A stretch of DNA of 60,268 nt from Ectothiorhodospiraceae bacterium (GTDB lineage: Bacteria; Pseudomonadota; Gammaproteobacteria; Nitrococcales; Aquisalimonadaceae), in the NCBI GenBank assembly GCA_020831845.1, contig JAFIFV010000024.1, positions 1 to 60,268 of the forward strand. The letters run 5' to 3'. The notes beneath the pieces were generated by a model. The model did not search any database. It saw nothing but the letters and a program-made list of their open reading frames with translations, and was not told where the DNA came from. The position numbers and the translations under genes are program-made. Shown here in pieces: positions 29,432 to 37,165 of this stretch. How positions within the stretch are numbered: the first letter of the stretch is position 1; the number at the start of each line of letters is the position of its first letter.

Positions 29432-29857
29432 CAGAGCGACCGCTTCCACTTCGAACAGCATGCCGTCCAGGGCCAGCCGCGGCACCGGGATCAGCGTGCA
29501 GGCCGGTTTCGGCCCCTCGCCGAGCGCGTGGACGAGTTCCTCGCCGAAGATCCGCAGGTGCTCCTCGCTGTGGTCCACGATCAGCACGGTGAGCTTGGCG
29601 ATGTTGCCGGCGTCTCCGCCTGCGGCGGCCACGGCGGCAAGCAGGTTCGTCAATGCCTGGCGAACCTGCAGGCGGAAGTCCGGCTTCAGCTCGCCGTCTT
29701 CGGTTTCCCCGCCCTGGCCGGCGATGTGTGCCAGTCGTGCTCCGGCGGGAAGCACGGCGATGTGGGAATAGCCGTTGGGTGCCGGGTCATACAGTCCCGG
29801 CGGGTTGATCAGGGTGAGCCGCGACGCGGTCTCGGGTGTGATGGATTGTTGTTGCAT
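29417..29857 (-). CDS. RidA-family protein
   Basis: A 146-residue RidA (YjgF/YER057c) protein with NPPGLYDPAPNGYSHIAV near the N-terminus, HIAGQGGE (about residues 44-51), and NIAKLTVLIVD (about 84-94). The Arg usually required for imine hydrolysis (RxxC region) is replaced in the segment PKPACTLIPVPRLA, so its activity may differ from enamine/imine deaminase. It follows the carboxymuconolactone-decarboxylase-like gene by 18 bases, in one operon headed by an ECF41-type promoter. Confidence 0.88.
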   Translation of the reverse strand: MQQQSITPETASRLTLINPPGLYDPAPNGYSHIAVLPAGARLAHIAGQGGETEDGELKPDFRLQVRQALTNLLAAVAAAGGDAGNIAKLTVLIVDHSEEHLRIFGEELVHALGEGPKPACTLIPVPRLALDGMLFEVEAVALLPNT

Positions 29858-29875
29858 CAGTGTATTTCCTGTCGT

Positions 29876-30388
29876 TCAGGCGGAAGCGTGACCGGTGAGC
29901 CGTTCCAGCGCGGCCTTCAGTCGTGGCTCGTGCTCGCCGGGACGGTAGTTGCCGGCGGGCATGCCGCAGACCACGTTCAGCAGGTTCCAGCTGTTGATGG
30001 CGATCACGGTGAAGGTGAGCTGCAGGATGGTCGCGGCCGGGAAATGCCTGGCAAGCTCGGTATAGGCGGGATCCAGGTCGTCGCCGGATTGCAGCCGTGT
30101 CAGCGCCTCGGTCCACGCCAGCGCGGCCCGTTCCGCCGGTGTGTAGACATCGGCTTCGTGCCAGACCGGCAGCAGGTCGATGCGCAGCGGCTCCTCGCCC
30201 AGGGTGCGGAGTTCCTTTGTGTGCATGTCGACGCAGTAGGCACAGCCGTTGATCTGCGAGGCGCGCAGTTCCATCAACTGCCGCAGGGCGGGGGCGGTGT
30301 CCGTGGTGTGCAGGTAGCCGCTCAGCGCGGACATGGCCTGCAACGGTGCGGCCTCGGCCTGTTGGGTGTAATCCACTCGGATGCTCAT
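29876..30388 (-). CDS. carboxymuconolactone decarboxylase/AhpD-like protein
   Basis: A 170-residue all-helical protein of the AhpD-like group with the redox motif CAYCVDMHTKEL (about residues 49-60) and the helix SALSGYLHTT before it. The Cys-x-x-Cys-x-x-x-His motif points to peroxide-reducing AhpD chemistry rather than ring decarboxylation. The ATG at 30388 follows GGAGTGACAAGC. Such genes are a standard partner of ECF41 sigma factors, and here an ECF41-type promoter lies upstream on the correct strand. Confidence 0.88.
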   Translation of the reverse strand: MSIRVDYTQQAEAAPLQAMSALSGYLHTTDTAPALRQLMELRASQINGCAYCVDMHTKELRTLGEEPLRIDLLPVWHEADVYTPAERAALAWTEALTRLQSGDDLDPAYTELARHFPAATILQLTFTVIAINSWNLLNVVCGMPAGNYRPGEHEPRLKAALERLTGHASA

Positions 30389-30428
30389 GCTTGTCACTCC
30401 ATGGTTTACTTCAAATGATCACCGCAAG

Positions 30429-30455
30429 GACGAGGGACGCGCCCGATTTGTGACG
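30429..30455 (-). promoter_or_regulatory. ECF41-type promoter for the AhpD-like/ridA operon
   Basis: On the minus strand, CGTCACA (30455-30449) is followed by exactly 16 bases and CGTC (30432-30429). The ECF41 consensus known to me is TGTCACA-N16-CGTC, so only one base differs. Transcription would start about 35 bases before the AhpD-like ATG. Confidence 0.65.
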
Positions 30456-30465
30456 GGGCATGGGG

Positions 30466-30492
30466 TGTCACGAACCGACGGGGCGGGACGTC
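30466..30492 (+). promoter_or_regulatory. ECF41-type promoter for the sigma gene
   Basis: TGTCACG (30466-30472), exactly 16 bases, then CGTC (30489-30492). It matches the ECF41 consensus at all but one position and lies 27 bases before the GTG start of the sigma gene, implying autoregulation. It also shows that an in-frame ATG at 30460 cannot be the main start. Confidence 0.65.
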
Positions 30493-30519
30493 CTTGTGGG
30501 GGACACCTTGGGAGAAGCC

Positions 30520-31401
30520 GTGAAGGCGAAAACGACGATCTACCAGAATGCCCGGCCGAAACTGTTCGGCCTGGCTTACCGGCTGCTCGGCAGCAGGATG
30601 GATGCCGAGGATGTGGTCCAGGACGCCTGGTTCAAGTGGAGCGAGGCCGATGCCGACGACATCCGTGACCCGGAGGCCTGGCTGGTCACGGTGGTGACGC
30701 GCCTGGGCATCGACCGGCTGCGCCAGTTGCAGGCGCGGCGGGAGGACTACTTCGGGCCCTGGCTGCCGGAGCCGCTAGTGGGTGGCCAGGGGCGCAGCGC
30801 GGAACAGTTGAGCGAACTGGCGTCCGACCTGTCCATGGCCTTTCTGCTGGCGCTGGAACGGCTGGGTGCGGAGGAGCGCGCGGCCTTCCTGCTACGGGAA
30901 GTGTTCGACTACTCCTATGCTGAACTCGGCGAGGTTCTCGACAAGGGCGAGGCGGCCTGCCGCCAGATGATCACCCGCGCCCGTGCCCGCATTCGCGAGG
31001 ACCGGCCGCGTTTCCAGGTGAGTGGCGAGGAACACCGGCAGGTGGTCCAGCGTTTCGTCGACGCCCTGATGCGGGAGGACTCGGAAGCGTTCGTGAACCT
31101 GCTGGCCGAGGAGGTGAGCTGGGTGTCCGACGGCGGCGGCAAGGCGGTGGCGGCAACCAGGGTCGTCCGCGGCATCCGCGCCGCCTCGCGGCTGGCCATG
31201 GGGCTTGCGCGGCGCTGGCGCGGCCAGTGGCAGGCCACGGGGGAAACCGTGAACGGTCAGCCCGGTATCATGCTTCAGGTCGGCGGCCGCCTGCAGTCGG
31301 TGATGATGCTGGAGACGGACGGGCGTCGGGTTCTGCGCATCTATTCCGTGGTGAATCCGGACAAACTGCCGCTTGACCACGACACTGCGCACCGCGCCTA
31401 G
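30520..31401 (+). CDS. ECF41-family sigma factor (SigJ-like)
   Basis: A 293-residue sigma factor with region 2 (about residues 8-75, LFGLAYRLLGSRMDAEDVVQDAW), region 4 (about 110-165) and a C-terminal SnoaL-like domain (about 175-290). It carries the three ECF41 hallmarks: WLPEP in the linker, DGGGK in the SnoaL-like domain and NPDKL near the end. This domain acts as a built-in regulator in place of an anti-sigma factor. I place the start at GTG 30520, after GGGAGAAG, because an ECF41 promoter overlaps the upstream codons. The divergent AhpD-like/ridA operon is its likely target. Confidence 0.9.
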   Translation: MKAKTTIYQNARPKLFGLAYRLLGSRMDAEDVVQDAWFKWSEADADDIRDPEAWLVTVVTRLGIDRLRQLQARREDYFGPWLPEPLVGGQGRSAEQLSELASDLSMAFLLALERLGAEERAAFLLREVFDYSYAELGEVLDKGEAACRQMITRARARIREDRPRFQVSGEEHRQVVQRFVDALMREDSEAFVNLLAEEVSWVSDGGGKAVAATRVVRGIRAASRLAMGLARRWRGQWQATGETVNGQPGIMLQVGGRLQSVMMLETDGRRVLRIYSVVNPDKLPLDHDTAHRA

Positions 31402-31430
31402 CATCGCGAAAAATCTGACCGTAACGCGGC

Positions 31431-31460
31431 AGCGTGAATACTTCAGCGCTCCCTTAATCA
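31431..31460 (+). repeat. dispersed 3'-end repeat, copy 2
   Basis: Contains AGCGTGAATACTTCAGCGCT followed by CCCTTAATCA; 29 of 30 bases match copy 5 at 55924. It lies after the ECF41 gene and provides the stop codon of the convergent thioesterase gene. Confidence 0.7.
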
Positions 31461-31885
31461 GTGTTTCCCTGACGCATCCTGAAGGTGGCGTTGCCCCTGG
31501 CGACCAGTCTCTCCCCGCAGATCACCCTGCATTCGGTAAAGGCCAGGGTGCCGCCGGCCTTCAGCACGGTGGGCAGGATCTCGAGCCAGTCCCCGGGTTC
31601 CGCGCTGCCGACGAAGTCCAGCGACAGGCTGATGGTCAAGGCCCCTGCTGTCTCCCGACCGGCCTCACGGGCAGTGACGACCGCCGAAAGCCCCATGGCA
31701 TTGTCCGCCAGCGCAGTGATCAGACCGCCGTGCGCGAATCCACGGGAGTTGCAGTGCGGCTCCCGGATTTCCACGGCCAGGGCTACCGAACCGGGTGTTT
31801 TTCGCGCATACAGTGGTTCCCATGGGTCCGTCAACGGGCTGCGACGCGTGTGACGCTGGTATCCGGCGGGCGGTGCCTGGGTCAT
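31454..31885 (-). CDS. PaaI-type hotdog thioesterase
   Basis: A 143-residue hotdog-fold protein with the PaaI-family signature CNSRGFAHGGLITALADNAMG (about residues 45-65), where the HGG and following Asp are the acyl-CoA thioesterase active-site elements. The substrate is unknown. ATG at 31885 overlaps the stop of the upstream hotdog gene by four bases. Transcribed away from the TetR gene at 32476. Confidence 0.88.
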   Translation of the reverse strand: MTQAPPAGYQRHTRRSPLTDPWEPLYARKTPGSVALAVEIREPHCNSRGFAHGGLITALADNAMGLSAVVTAREAGRETAGALTISLSLDFVGSAEPGDWLEILPTVLKAGGTLAFTECRVICGERLVARGNATFRMRQGNTD

Positions 31886-32328
31886 GCCTGTGTCTCCCGT
31901 GGTGCCAGGTTGCGGGCGCTGCCAAGGAAGGTGGCGCATAGCGTCTCGGTACCGTCCTCGCCCACGGCGTAAACGTCAGCCGCACAGGCCGTGGTCCGGC
32001 TCCCGGCATGGACGACACGGCCCCGGGCGATCAGGCGCGCGCCTGTTGCCGGCGCCAGCAGCTTCAGGCTGCCATCCACCGTGGCATTGACGGCTCCCGC
32101 GGGGAGTAGGGTGCCCGCCGCCGCTACCGCTGCAAAGTCCGCCGCGGCGAAGACGGCTGCGGCCTGAAGATGACCGGGCCGGTAGCTCCAGCTTTCCTGG
32201 ACCGGAATTTCCACATCGGCCTCCCCGGCGCAGAGTCGCAGGAACTTCAGGCCGAGATTGCACGCTATCGGCATGGATTGCACTGTGGCGCGCACGCGCT
32301 CCACTTGAGACGAAGTTACCGAAGGCAT
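31882..32328 (-). CDS. hotdog-fold protein, PaaI/DUF4442-like
   Basis: A 148-residue hotdog-fold protein: VERVRATVQSMPIACNLGL at the N-terminus, SYRPGHLQAAAVFAAADFAA (about residues 47-66) at the active-site helix, and a late VHAGSRTTACAADVYA strand. The HGG of PaaI is replaced by HLQ, so it may bind rather than cleave acyl-CoA or pair with the next protein as a heteromer. ATG at 32328 is chosen; an upstream ATG at 32367 would place the operator inside the gene. Operon with the thioesterase at 31454. Confidence 0.82.
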   Translation of the reverse strand: MPSVTSSQVERVRATVQSMPIACNLGLKFLRLCAGEADVEIPVQESWSYRPGHLQAAAVFAAADFAAVAAAGTLLPAGAVNATVDGSLKLLAPATGARLIARGRVVHAGSRTTACAADVYAVGEDGTETLCATFLGSARNLAPRETQA

Positions 32329-32344
32329 GGTGTTCACCCTTGAT

Positions 32345-32409
32345 GTAAACAGATCGGTGTACTTCATGCTGAACGAAAAAAGTGCAAGCTGCAACACCGA
32401 TCTGTTTAC
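32345..32409. promoter_or_regulatory. 16-bp inverted repeat, probable TetR operators
   Basis: GTAAACAGATCGGTGT (32345-32360) and ACACCGATCTGTTTAC (32394-32409) are perfect inverted copies 33 bases apart, between the thioesterase operon and the TetR gene. Each arm would cover one promoter, giving control of both directions. Confidence 0.65.
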
Positions 32410-32475
32410 CTTTCGTTGGCAAGCGCATCCTCCAGACGGGATAATGGCCGGCGCGACCAGCGGGGCGAGGGTGGA

Positions 32476-33075
32476 ATGACGACTCGGAAGGCGGAGAAAC
32501 AGAGGGTGCCGGTCCGGCAGCGGATTCTGCAGTCCTGTGATCAACTCTTCTACCAGCAGGGGATCCAGGCGGTGGGGGTGGACGCCATTTCCGCGCATGC
32601 CGGCATCAGCAAACGTACGCTCTACAACCACTTTCCCTCCAAGGACGCGCTGATTGCCGCATATCTGGCGAGACGGGCGTCGCCGGTGCCTGATTCCGAC
32701 GCTCCCCCCGATCAGCAGATCCTGAAAGCCTTCGACTGGCTGGGGCGCTGGCTGGAAAGCGACGGTTTTCGTGGCTGTCCGTTCGCGAATGCCGCTGCCG
32801 AACTGGCCGACCCCGCGCATCCGGCGCGTCGTGTGGCCGCCGCCTACAAGGGGGAACGCCAGGCATGGTTCGAAGCCCAACTGGAACGACTGGGCGTGCC
32901 CGACCCTGGTCTGCTGGCCTTGCAGTTGATGGTCCTGGTGGAAGGCGCCATTACCACTGCGTTGGTACAGGGAAGGCCGGAAGCGGGCCGAGCGGCGGGG
33001 GAAGCCGCGAAAACGCTGCTGCGGGCAGCGGGTGTCGCCACGGAGCCCGGGGGAGAGGGGCAGGCCGGCGGTTAG
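32476..33075 (+). CDS. TetR-family regulator
   Basis: A 199-residue TetR regulator with the helix-turn-helix at residues about 12-60 (QRILQSCDQLFYQQGIQAVG, ISAHAGISKRTLYNHFPSKD) and a ligand domain with GCPFANAAAEL, typical of the YxaF/LmrA-like group that senses lipophilic compounds. ATG at 32476 follows GAGGGTGGA. A 16-bp inverted repeat lies upstream; it probably represses itself and the divergent thioesterase pair. Confidence 0.88.
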   Translation: MTTRKAEKQRVPVRQRILQSCDQLFYQQGIQAVGVDAISAHAGISKRTLYNHFPSKDALIAAYLARRASPVPDSDAPPDQQILKAFDWLGRWLESDGFRGCPFANAAAELADPAHPARRVAAAYKGERQAWFEAQLERLGVPDPGLLALQLMVLVEGAITTALVQGRPEAGRAAGEAAKTLLRAAGVATEPGGEGQAGG

Positions 33076-33097
33076 GCGATGCCGCCAGGCGCGCCTA

Positions 33098-33352
33098 TCA
33101 GTGCCGGCGCAAGGCCTTGATCAGTGCTTCCTTGTTCATCCGGGTGCGGCCCCGGATGCCGATCTCCCTGGCGCGCTGCCCAAGCTCCTTGACCGTCCAT
33201 TCCTCGTAGGGCGGTGCTTCGCCGCCGCGCTTTCCCGCCTTGGTGCGGTCGGTGTTGGCAATTCTCGCCGCCTTTTCCTTCGAGTGCCCCTGTTCCCGAA
33301 GCCGTTCGTACTGCTCATCGTCCTTGATGCTCGGGCCGTGGTTCTTGGCCAT
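33098..33352 (-). CDS. small Rho_N/SAP-like DNA-binding protein (DUF7218 type)
   Basis: An 84-residue basic protein: KNHGPSIKDDEQYERLREQGHSKEKAARIAN at the N-terminus, then a Rho N-terminal-like helical motif (YEEWTVKELGQRAREIGIRGRTRMNKEALIKAL in broad outline, about residues 50-82). This domain pair occurs in small proteins thought to bind nucleic acid. ATG at 33352 is used, three codons after an earlier ATG. It is a single-gene unit. Confidence 0.75.
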   Translation of the reverse strand: MAKNHGPSIKDDEQYERLREQGHSKEKAARIANTDRTKAGKRGGEAPPYEEWTVKELGQRAREIGIRGRTRMNKEALIKALRRH

Positions 33353-33527
33353 GTGTATCAATCTCCTGATGATGAGCGTTTCCTCAAGTGTAGTTCGCGC
33401 CGGGCGTGCTTGATGATGATTACGCGGGTGGGCGGCCCTGGGTTCCGTCCAGCAGGAAGCGCGTTGCTACACTGGCTGGGAGTGTGGCTTTCGCGTCGAT
33501 TGCAGCGGCAACGGAGGTTATCGACCG

Positions 33528-34907
33528 ATGAGTGATAGGGTGAGTGGTCGTGGGATGTCGGCGCCCGGCGCGGTTCTACGGGCAAGCGCCTTTGCGGTTC
33601 TGGCGTTCTGTCCGGTGTCGCCGATCGGAGCGGAGACCATCGACTGGCAGGACCCGCTGGAAGTGGCTTCCGGCGAGGCCCACATGGGGCAGTGGCGGAT
33701 GAACGAGTCGGATTTCCGCTATGTGGACGACCCCTCGGTGGCCCTGGACGGTGAGGGTGTCGCCACCGTGGTCTGGGTCGATCAGGCACGGCAGGACGTC
33801 TTCCTCCAGCGCTACGATGCCTCCGGCGACGCCTTGCTGGACGAGCCGGTCAATGTGTCCCGCAGCGGCGATACGTTCTCGTGGCTGCCGCGCGTGATCA
33901 CGGCAGCCGGGGATGCGGACACGGTCTACGTGCTCTGGCAGGAGATCCTCTTCTCCGGCGGCAGTCATGGCGGCGAGATCCTGTTTGCCCGTTCCGACGA
34001 CGCGGGCCGTTCCTTCAGCGAGCCGCAGAACCTGTCGAACACCGACCACGGGGCCGGCAAGGGACGGCTGACCGCCCAGCGCTGGGATAACGGGAGCCTG
34101 GACCTGGCGGAGGGCCCCGACGGTACCCTCTGGGCGGTCTGGACCGAATACGAGGGCCGGCTGAGCGTCAGCCACTCCAGCGATGGCGGCCACGCGTTTT
34201 CATCACCCCATCACGTTGCCGGCCTCCAGGGAGAGCCCCCTGCGCGGGCCCCATCCGTCGCCGTGGGCGCCGACGGTCGCGTGCACCTGGCCTGGACGGT
34301 GGGCGAGGACATGGCGGCGGACATTCACTACGCGGTCTCGGAGGATGGCGGCGAGTCCTTCGGCACACCCGTCAAGGTCATCGCCAGCGATGGCCACTCG
34401 GATGCGCCAGTGCTGGCGGTGGATGACGAGAACCGGATTCACTTGGCGTATGCGGAGAGCCCGGACGGGCTTTGGCAGCGGGCCCACATCCGCTACACGC
34501 GGGCTGGAGAGGATGGCGAATTCAGCCCTCCCCGGGAGCTGGGTGCCTCCCAGCAGAACGGCCAGGACAGCCTTGGCTTTCCGGCGCTGGCGGTTGCCGG
34601 GGATGCGGTGTACGTACTTTGGGAACGGTTTCCCTCGCTGGATGAGCGCTCCAGGGGCCTGGGGCTGGCCTGGTCAGGGGACGGCGGCGAGCGTTTCGTT
34701 TCCTCGCAAACCGTACCCGGCGTCGGCGATACCGGGCCGGGCTTCAACGGCAGCCTGCAGGGCCTGCTGATGCGCAAGCTGGCGGTGAACGAGTCTGGTG
34801 ACATCGCGGTGGTGAACAGCACGTTTCATCAGGGCGAATCCAGCGTGGTCCGGCTGATTCGGGGGGGAATCAGCGCTTCCTTAAAAGACTCTACTGGCGA
34901 ACAATGA
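33528..34907 (+). CDS. secreted BNR/Asp-box repeat protein (sialidase fold)
   Basis: A 459-residue protein with an N-terminal signal peptide (about residues 1-36) and at least four Asp-box repeats of the form S-D-GG-F: SDDAGRSFS, SSDGGHAFS, SEDGGESFG and SGDGGERFV. These mark a sialidase-type beta propeller. Catalytic Arg/Tyr residues of true sialidases were not recognised, so the ligand is unknown. GGAGG lies ten bases before the ATG. Its last codons contain a copy of the dispersed 3'-end repeat and overlap the convergent amidohydrolase gene by 17 bases. Confidence 0.8.
   Translation: MSDRVSGRGMSAPGAVLRASAFAVLAFCPVSPIGAETIDWQDPLEVASGEAHMGQWRMNESDFRYVDDPSVALDGEGVATVVWVDQARQDVFLQRYDASGDALLDEPVNVSRSGDTFSWLPRVITAAGDADTVYVLWQEILFSGGSHGGEILFARSDDAGRSFSEPQNLSNTDHGAGKGRLTAQRWDNGSLDLAEGPDGTLWAVWTEYEGRLSVSHSSDGGHAFSSPHHVAGLQGEPPARAPSVAVGADGRVHLAWTVGEDMAADIHYAVSEDGGESFGTPVKVIASDGHSDAPVLAVDDENRIHLAYAESPDGLWQRAHIRYTRAGEDGEFSPPRELGASQQNGQDSLGFPALAVAGDAVYVLWERFPSLDERSRGLGLAWSGDGGERFVSSQTVPGVGDTGPGFNGSLQGLLMRKLAVNESGDIAVVNSTFHQGESSVVRLIRGGISASLKDSTGEQ
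34866..34884 (+). repeat. dispersed 3'-end repeat, copy 3 (partial)
   Basis: GGAATCAGCGCTTCCTTAA, within the final codons of the BNR gene. It shares CAGCGCTTCCTTAA with copies at 47839 and 55924 but lacks three bases of the upstream part. Confidence 0.5.
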
Positions 34908-35982
34908 CCGCCAGTGGCCCGCCGCCATCCGGGCCCTGATGCTCCGCGCCGCCGGAGACGAACAGCCGCGTATCCTTCAGCCGCCCCGCCAGCACGCCGC
35001 CCACAAGCGCGCGGGCGTGCCGGGTGGGATGGATGTCGCTGTCGTCCCACATGACGTGACGCTGGCCCCGGATCTGCCCCGAGGTGGCGGGTTCCGCCTT
35101 GACCAGCAGTGCCGCCACATCGGCGACGCTCACGCCCTCGCCATTGCTCGGCACCCGTTCCAGGGCGCGATCCACCGCTTCCACGTCCAGCGCGTCCGCC
35201 ATCACGTCGTGACCGATACGATAGGTCGGGTCCCAGCCCTTGGCGTTACCCAGCACCAGGATCTCGTTGCGCAGCAGTTCGATGCCGGCGGAGGTGCTGG
35301 CGCGGGTGGAATACAGCGCGAAGTCGCTGCAGATCACCTCGTCGCCGAGCCGCGCAGGTGCCAGCTCGTCCAGCGCCAACCCCACGCCGAGTGCGGACGC
35401 GCCGCGGGAATACCCCATGGAGCGGTAGGTGTCGGCGGTGACCACGGACTGGCCCCGGTTGCGGGCGTCCTCCACCCGTGCGGCGGTCAGCAGCGGGCAT
35501 TTGATCTGGACATAGTGCACATCGTCCACCGAGCGGATGCCGGCGCTGTCCATGGCGGCTTTTACCGCCCGGGCGGTTTCCTCGACCTGTGCCATCCGGC
35601 CCAGTTCCTCCGGTGCGAAGTCCCTGGTGAAGGCAATGCCGGCGGCCAGGCCGAGCGAGCCCTCGGCGGCCCGGCCGCCGTTGGGGTCCACCTCGAACAC
35701 CAGCCAGTGGGGACAGAGGCCGCCCTCGGTGCCACCGGACATGACGAAGGCAATGCGCTCCGTCACTTCGGCGGTGGAGGCGCCCAGCGCGTCCGCGAAC
35801 AGCGCGGTCAGCGTCCGGGTGGCGAAGGCCCGCGTGAAGTCGTTCACGCAGCCGTTGCCCTCTGTCTTGCCGAGCACGGCTATGACGTGCTCGGCGCGTA
35901 TCTCCCCGTCCTGGATGGCGGCCGTCAGGCCGCTGGTGTCATCCGGCGAAGCGGCGGCAATGCGGTGGATTCGCGTCTGCAT
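34891..35982 (-). CDS. atzD: ring-opening amidohydrolase (cyanuric acid hydrolase/barbiturase family)
   Basis: A 363-residue member of the AtzD/TrzD/barbiturase family, which opens cyanuric acid or barbituric acid rings by a Ser-Lys mechanism in three repeated domains. The expected pieces are present: SGGTEGGLCPHW (about residues 82-93), a domain-two YSRGASALGVG Ser region, LLVKAE, and the final LFVSGGAEHQGPDGGG block. Length is normal. Sequence alone does not separate the two substrates for me; the nearby biuret hydrolase favours cyanuric acid, whose product decarboxylates to biuret. It starts 12 bases after the binding-protein gene in one operon. Confidence 0.82.
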   Translation of the reverse strand: MQTRIHRIAAASPDDTSGLTAAIQDGEIRAEHVIAVLGKTEGNGCVNDFTRAFATRTLTALFADALGASTAEVTERIAFVMSGGTEGGLCPHWLVFEVDPNGGRAAEGSLGLAAGIAFTRDFAPEELGRMAQVEETARAVKAAMDSAGIRSVDDVHYVQIKCPLLTAARVEDARNRGQSVVTADTYRSMGYSRGASALGVGLALDELAPARLGDEVICSDFALYSTRASTSAGIELLRNEILVLGNAKGWDPTYRIGHDVMADALDVEAVDRALERVPSNGEGVSVADVAALLVKAEPATSGQIRGQRHVMWDDSDIHPTRHARALVGGVLAGRLKDTRLFVSGGAEHQGPDGGGPLAVIVRQ

Positions 35983-35994
35983 GGTCCGGTGTCC

Positions 35995-37026
35995 TTATTG
36001 CGGCAGGCGATCTTCGAGCGGGGGCAGGAAGCGGGCGTCGAAGACTTCCTCCGGGGACGGCGGGTTGCCCACCTCGAACACGGCGGATACCACATCGATG
36101 GACTCCTTCAGGCGCTCCGCATCCACCGCGCCCATGCCCAGCTCGCGCACCTCGTCGGTGAGAATCTGGTGCTCCAGATAGAACGCCATGCGCTGCATTT
36201 CCAGATTCCGGTCGATCAGGGAGTCGCGCCGTACCAGCGCATCAATGGCCGCCTCGGGGTCTTCGATGGTGTCCATCCAGGCCCGGTGTACGGCACGGAC
36301 GATGCCTTCCACCACCTCCGGTTCTTCTTCGATCATCCGGGCCGGGACAATCACGCCGTTGCTGTACATGGAAACGCCGTAGTCCGTGTAGTACATGATG
36401 CGGATGTCGTCGGGATCTGCGCCCAGTTCCAGCAGGTTCACGTAGGAACTCGGGGGGAAGGCCATGATGGCGTCCACCTGGCCGCGATAGAGCAGCGGTT
36501 CCCGCATGTTGGGCGAGACGTTCTCGAAACGCACCCGGTCCTGATCCATGTCCAGCGCGTTTGCCAGCACCGGGAACAGGCGGTAGGCGGTGTCATTCGC
36601 CGGCGCCCCGACGCGACGCCCCTCCAGATCCCTCGGATGTTCGATACCGCTGCCCTTCAGCGTGACGATGCCCATGGGCGGCCGGTTGTAGATCATGTAC
36701 ACCATGCGCTGCTGTTCTTCGGGATGGCGGGCGTTGAATTCCATCATCGTGTTGATGTCGCCGAAGCCGAAGTGATAGGCACCGCTGGCGATGCGCGTGA
36801 TGACCGCGGAGGAACCTTCACCGGCATCCACCGTGACGCGCAGGCCTTCCTCCTGGAAATAGCCGCGTTCCACGGCCAGCAGGAACGGCGCGTTGGAGGC
36901 CTCGAACACCCAGTTCGCAGTGAAGCGGAGCTGGCGGTCGGCCGCTGCTGTGGACGTCACCGCGAGCAGTAGCGTGGCCACCAGGCCGAGCGCGCTGCAA
37001 CGCAGGAATTGTTTGAAGGATGTCAT
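35995..37026 (-). CDS. NMT1/THI5-like ABC substrate-binding protein
   Basis: A 343-residue periplasmic binding protein with a signal peptide (residues about 1-29, LLLAVTSTAAA) and the NMT1/THI5-like fold: FTANWVFEASNAPFLLAVERGYF, an ERGYFQEEG motif and GFGDINTMMEF. Relatives bind pyrimidines, sulphonates or nitriles. No permease or ATPase of that transporter class is adjacent, so it must use distant components or the BMP-type system nearby. It is first in the operon with the ring-opening amidohydrolase and divergent from the LysR gene. Confidence 0.85.
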   Translation of the reverse strand: MTSFKQFLRCSALGLVATLLLAVTSTAAADRQLRFTANWVFEASNAPFLLAVERGYFQEEGLRVTVDAGEGSSAVITRIASGAYHFGFGDINTMMEFNARHPEEQQRMVYMIYNRPPMGIVTLKGSGIEHPRDLEGRRVGAPANDTAYRLFPVLANALDMDQDRVRFENVSPNMREPLLYRGQVDAIMAFPPSSYVNLLELGADPDDIRIMYYTDYGVSMYSNGVIVPARMIEEEPEVVEGIVRAVHRAWMDTIEDPEAAIDALVRRDSLIDRNLEMQRMAFYLEHQILTDEVRELGMGAVDAERLKESIDVVSAVFEVGNPPSPEEVFDARFLPPLEDRLPQ

Positions 37027-37130
37027 GGTTGATTCTCCGTAGGGTGCGATGTGAGGCCGTGTTGCATCACGGCATACCGCTGACCTTAGGCAAGCGATGT
37101 GTTCGTGACCAGCATCCATTTGTGCTATGA

Positions 37131-37151
37131 GTGATGCCGAAACGGCATCAC
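37131..37151. promoter_or_regulatory. palindromic LysR box, site 1
   Basis: GTGATGCCG (37131-37139), AAA, CGGCATCAC (37143-37151): a perfect 9-bp inverted repeat with a T-N11-A core, between the binding-protein operon and lysR. A close copy at 38114-38134 precedes the oxygenase gene. Confidence 0.7.
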
Positions 37152-37165
37152 ATCAGGAGTCCTCC

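Noticed and set aside
30460..30519. Upstream ATG start for the ECF41 sigma gene
   Set aside because: The -35 and -10 elements of the matching ECF41 promoter lie downstream of this ATG, and GTG 30520 has a good ribosome site.
34891..35982. Firm barbiturase assignment and oxidative pyrimidine pathway
   Set aside because: The family covers both barbituric and cyanuric acid. A clear BiuH homologue favours cyanuric acid; barbiturase was kept as an alternative only.
34939..36972. 677-codon plus-strand open frame
   Set aside because: It is antisense to the ring-opening amidohydrolase and binding-protein genes, which have clear family motifs; the His/Gly/Arg-rich product is a GC-bias artefact.
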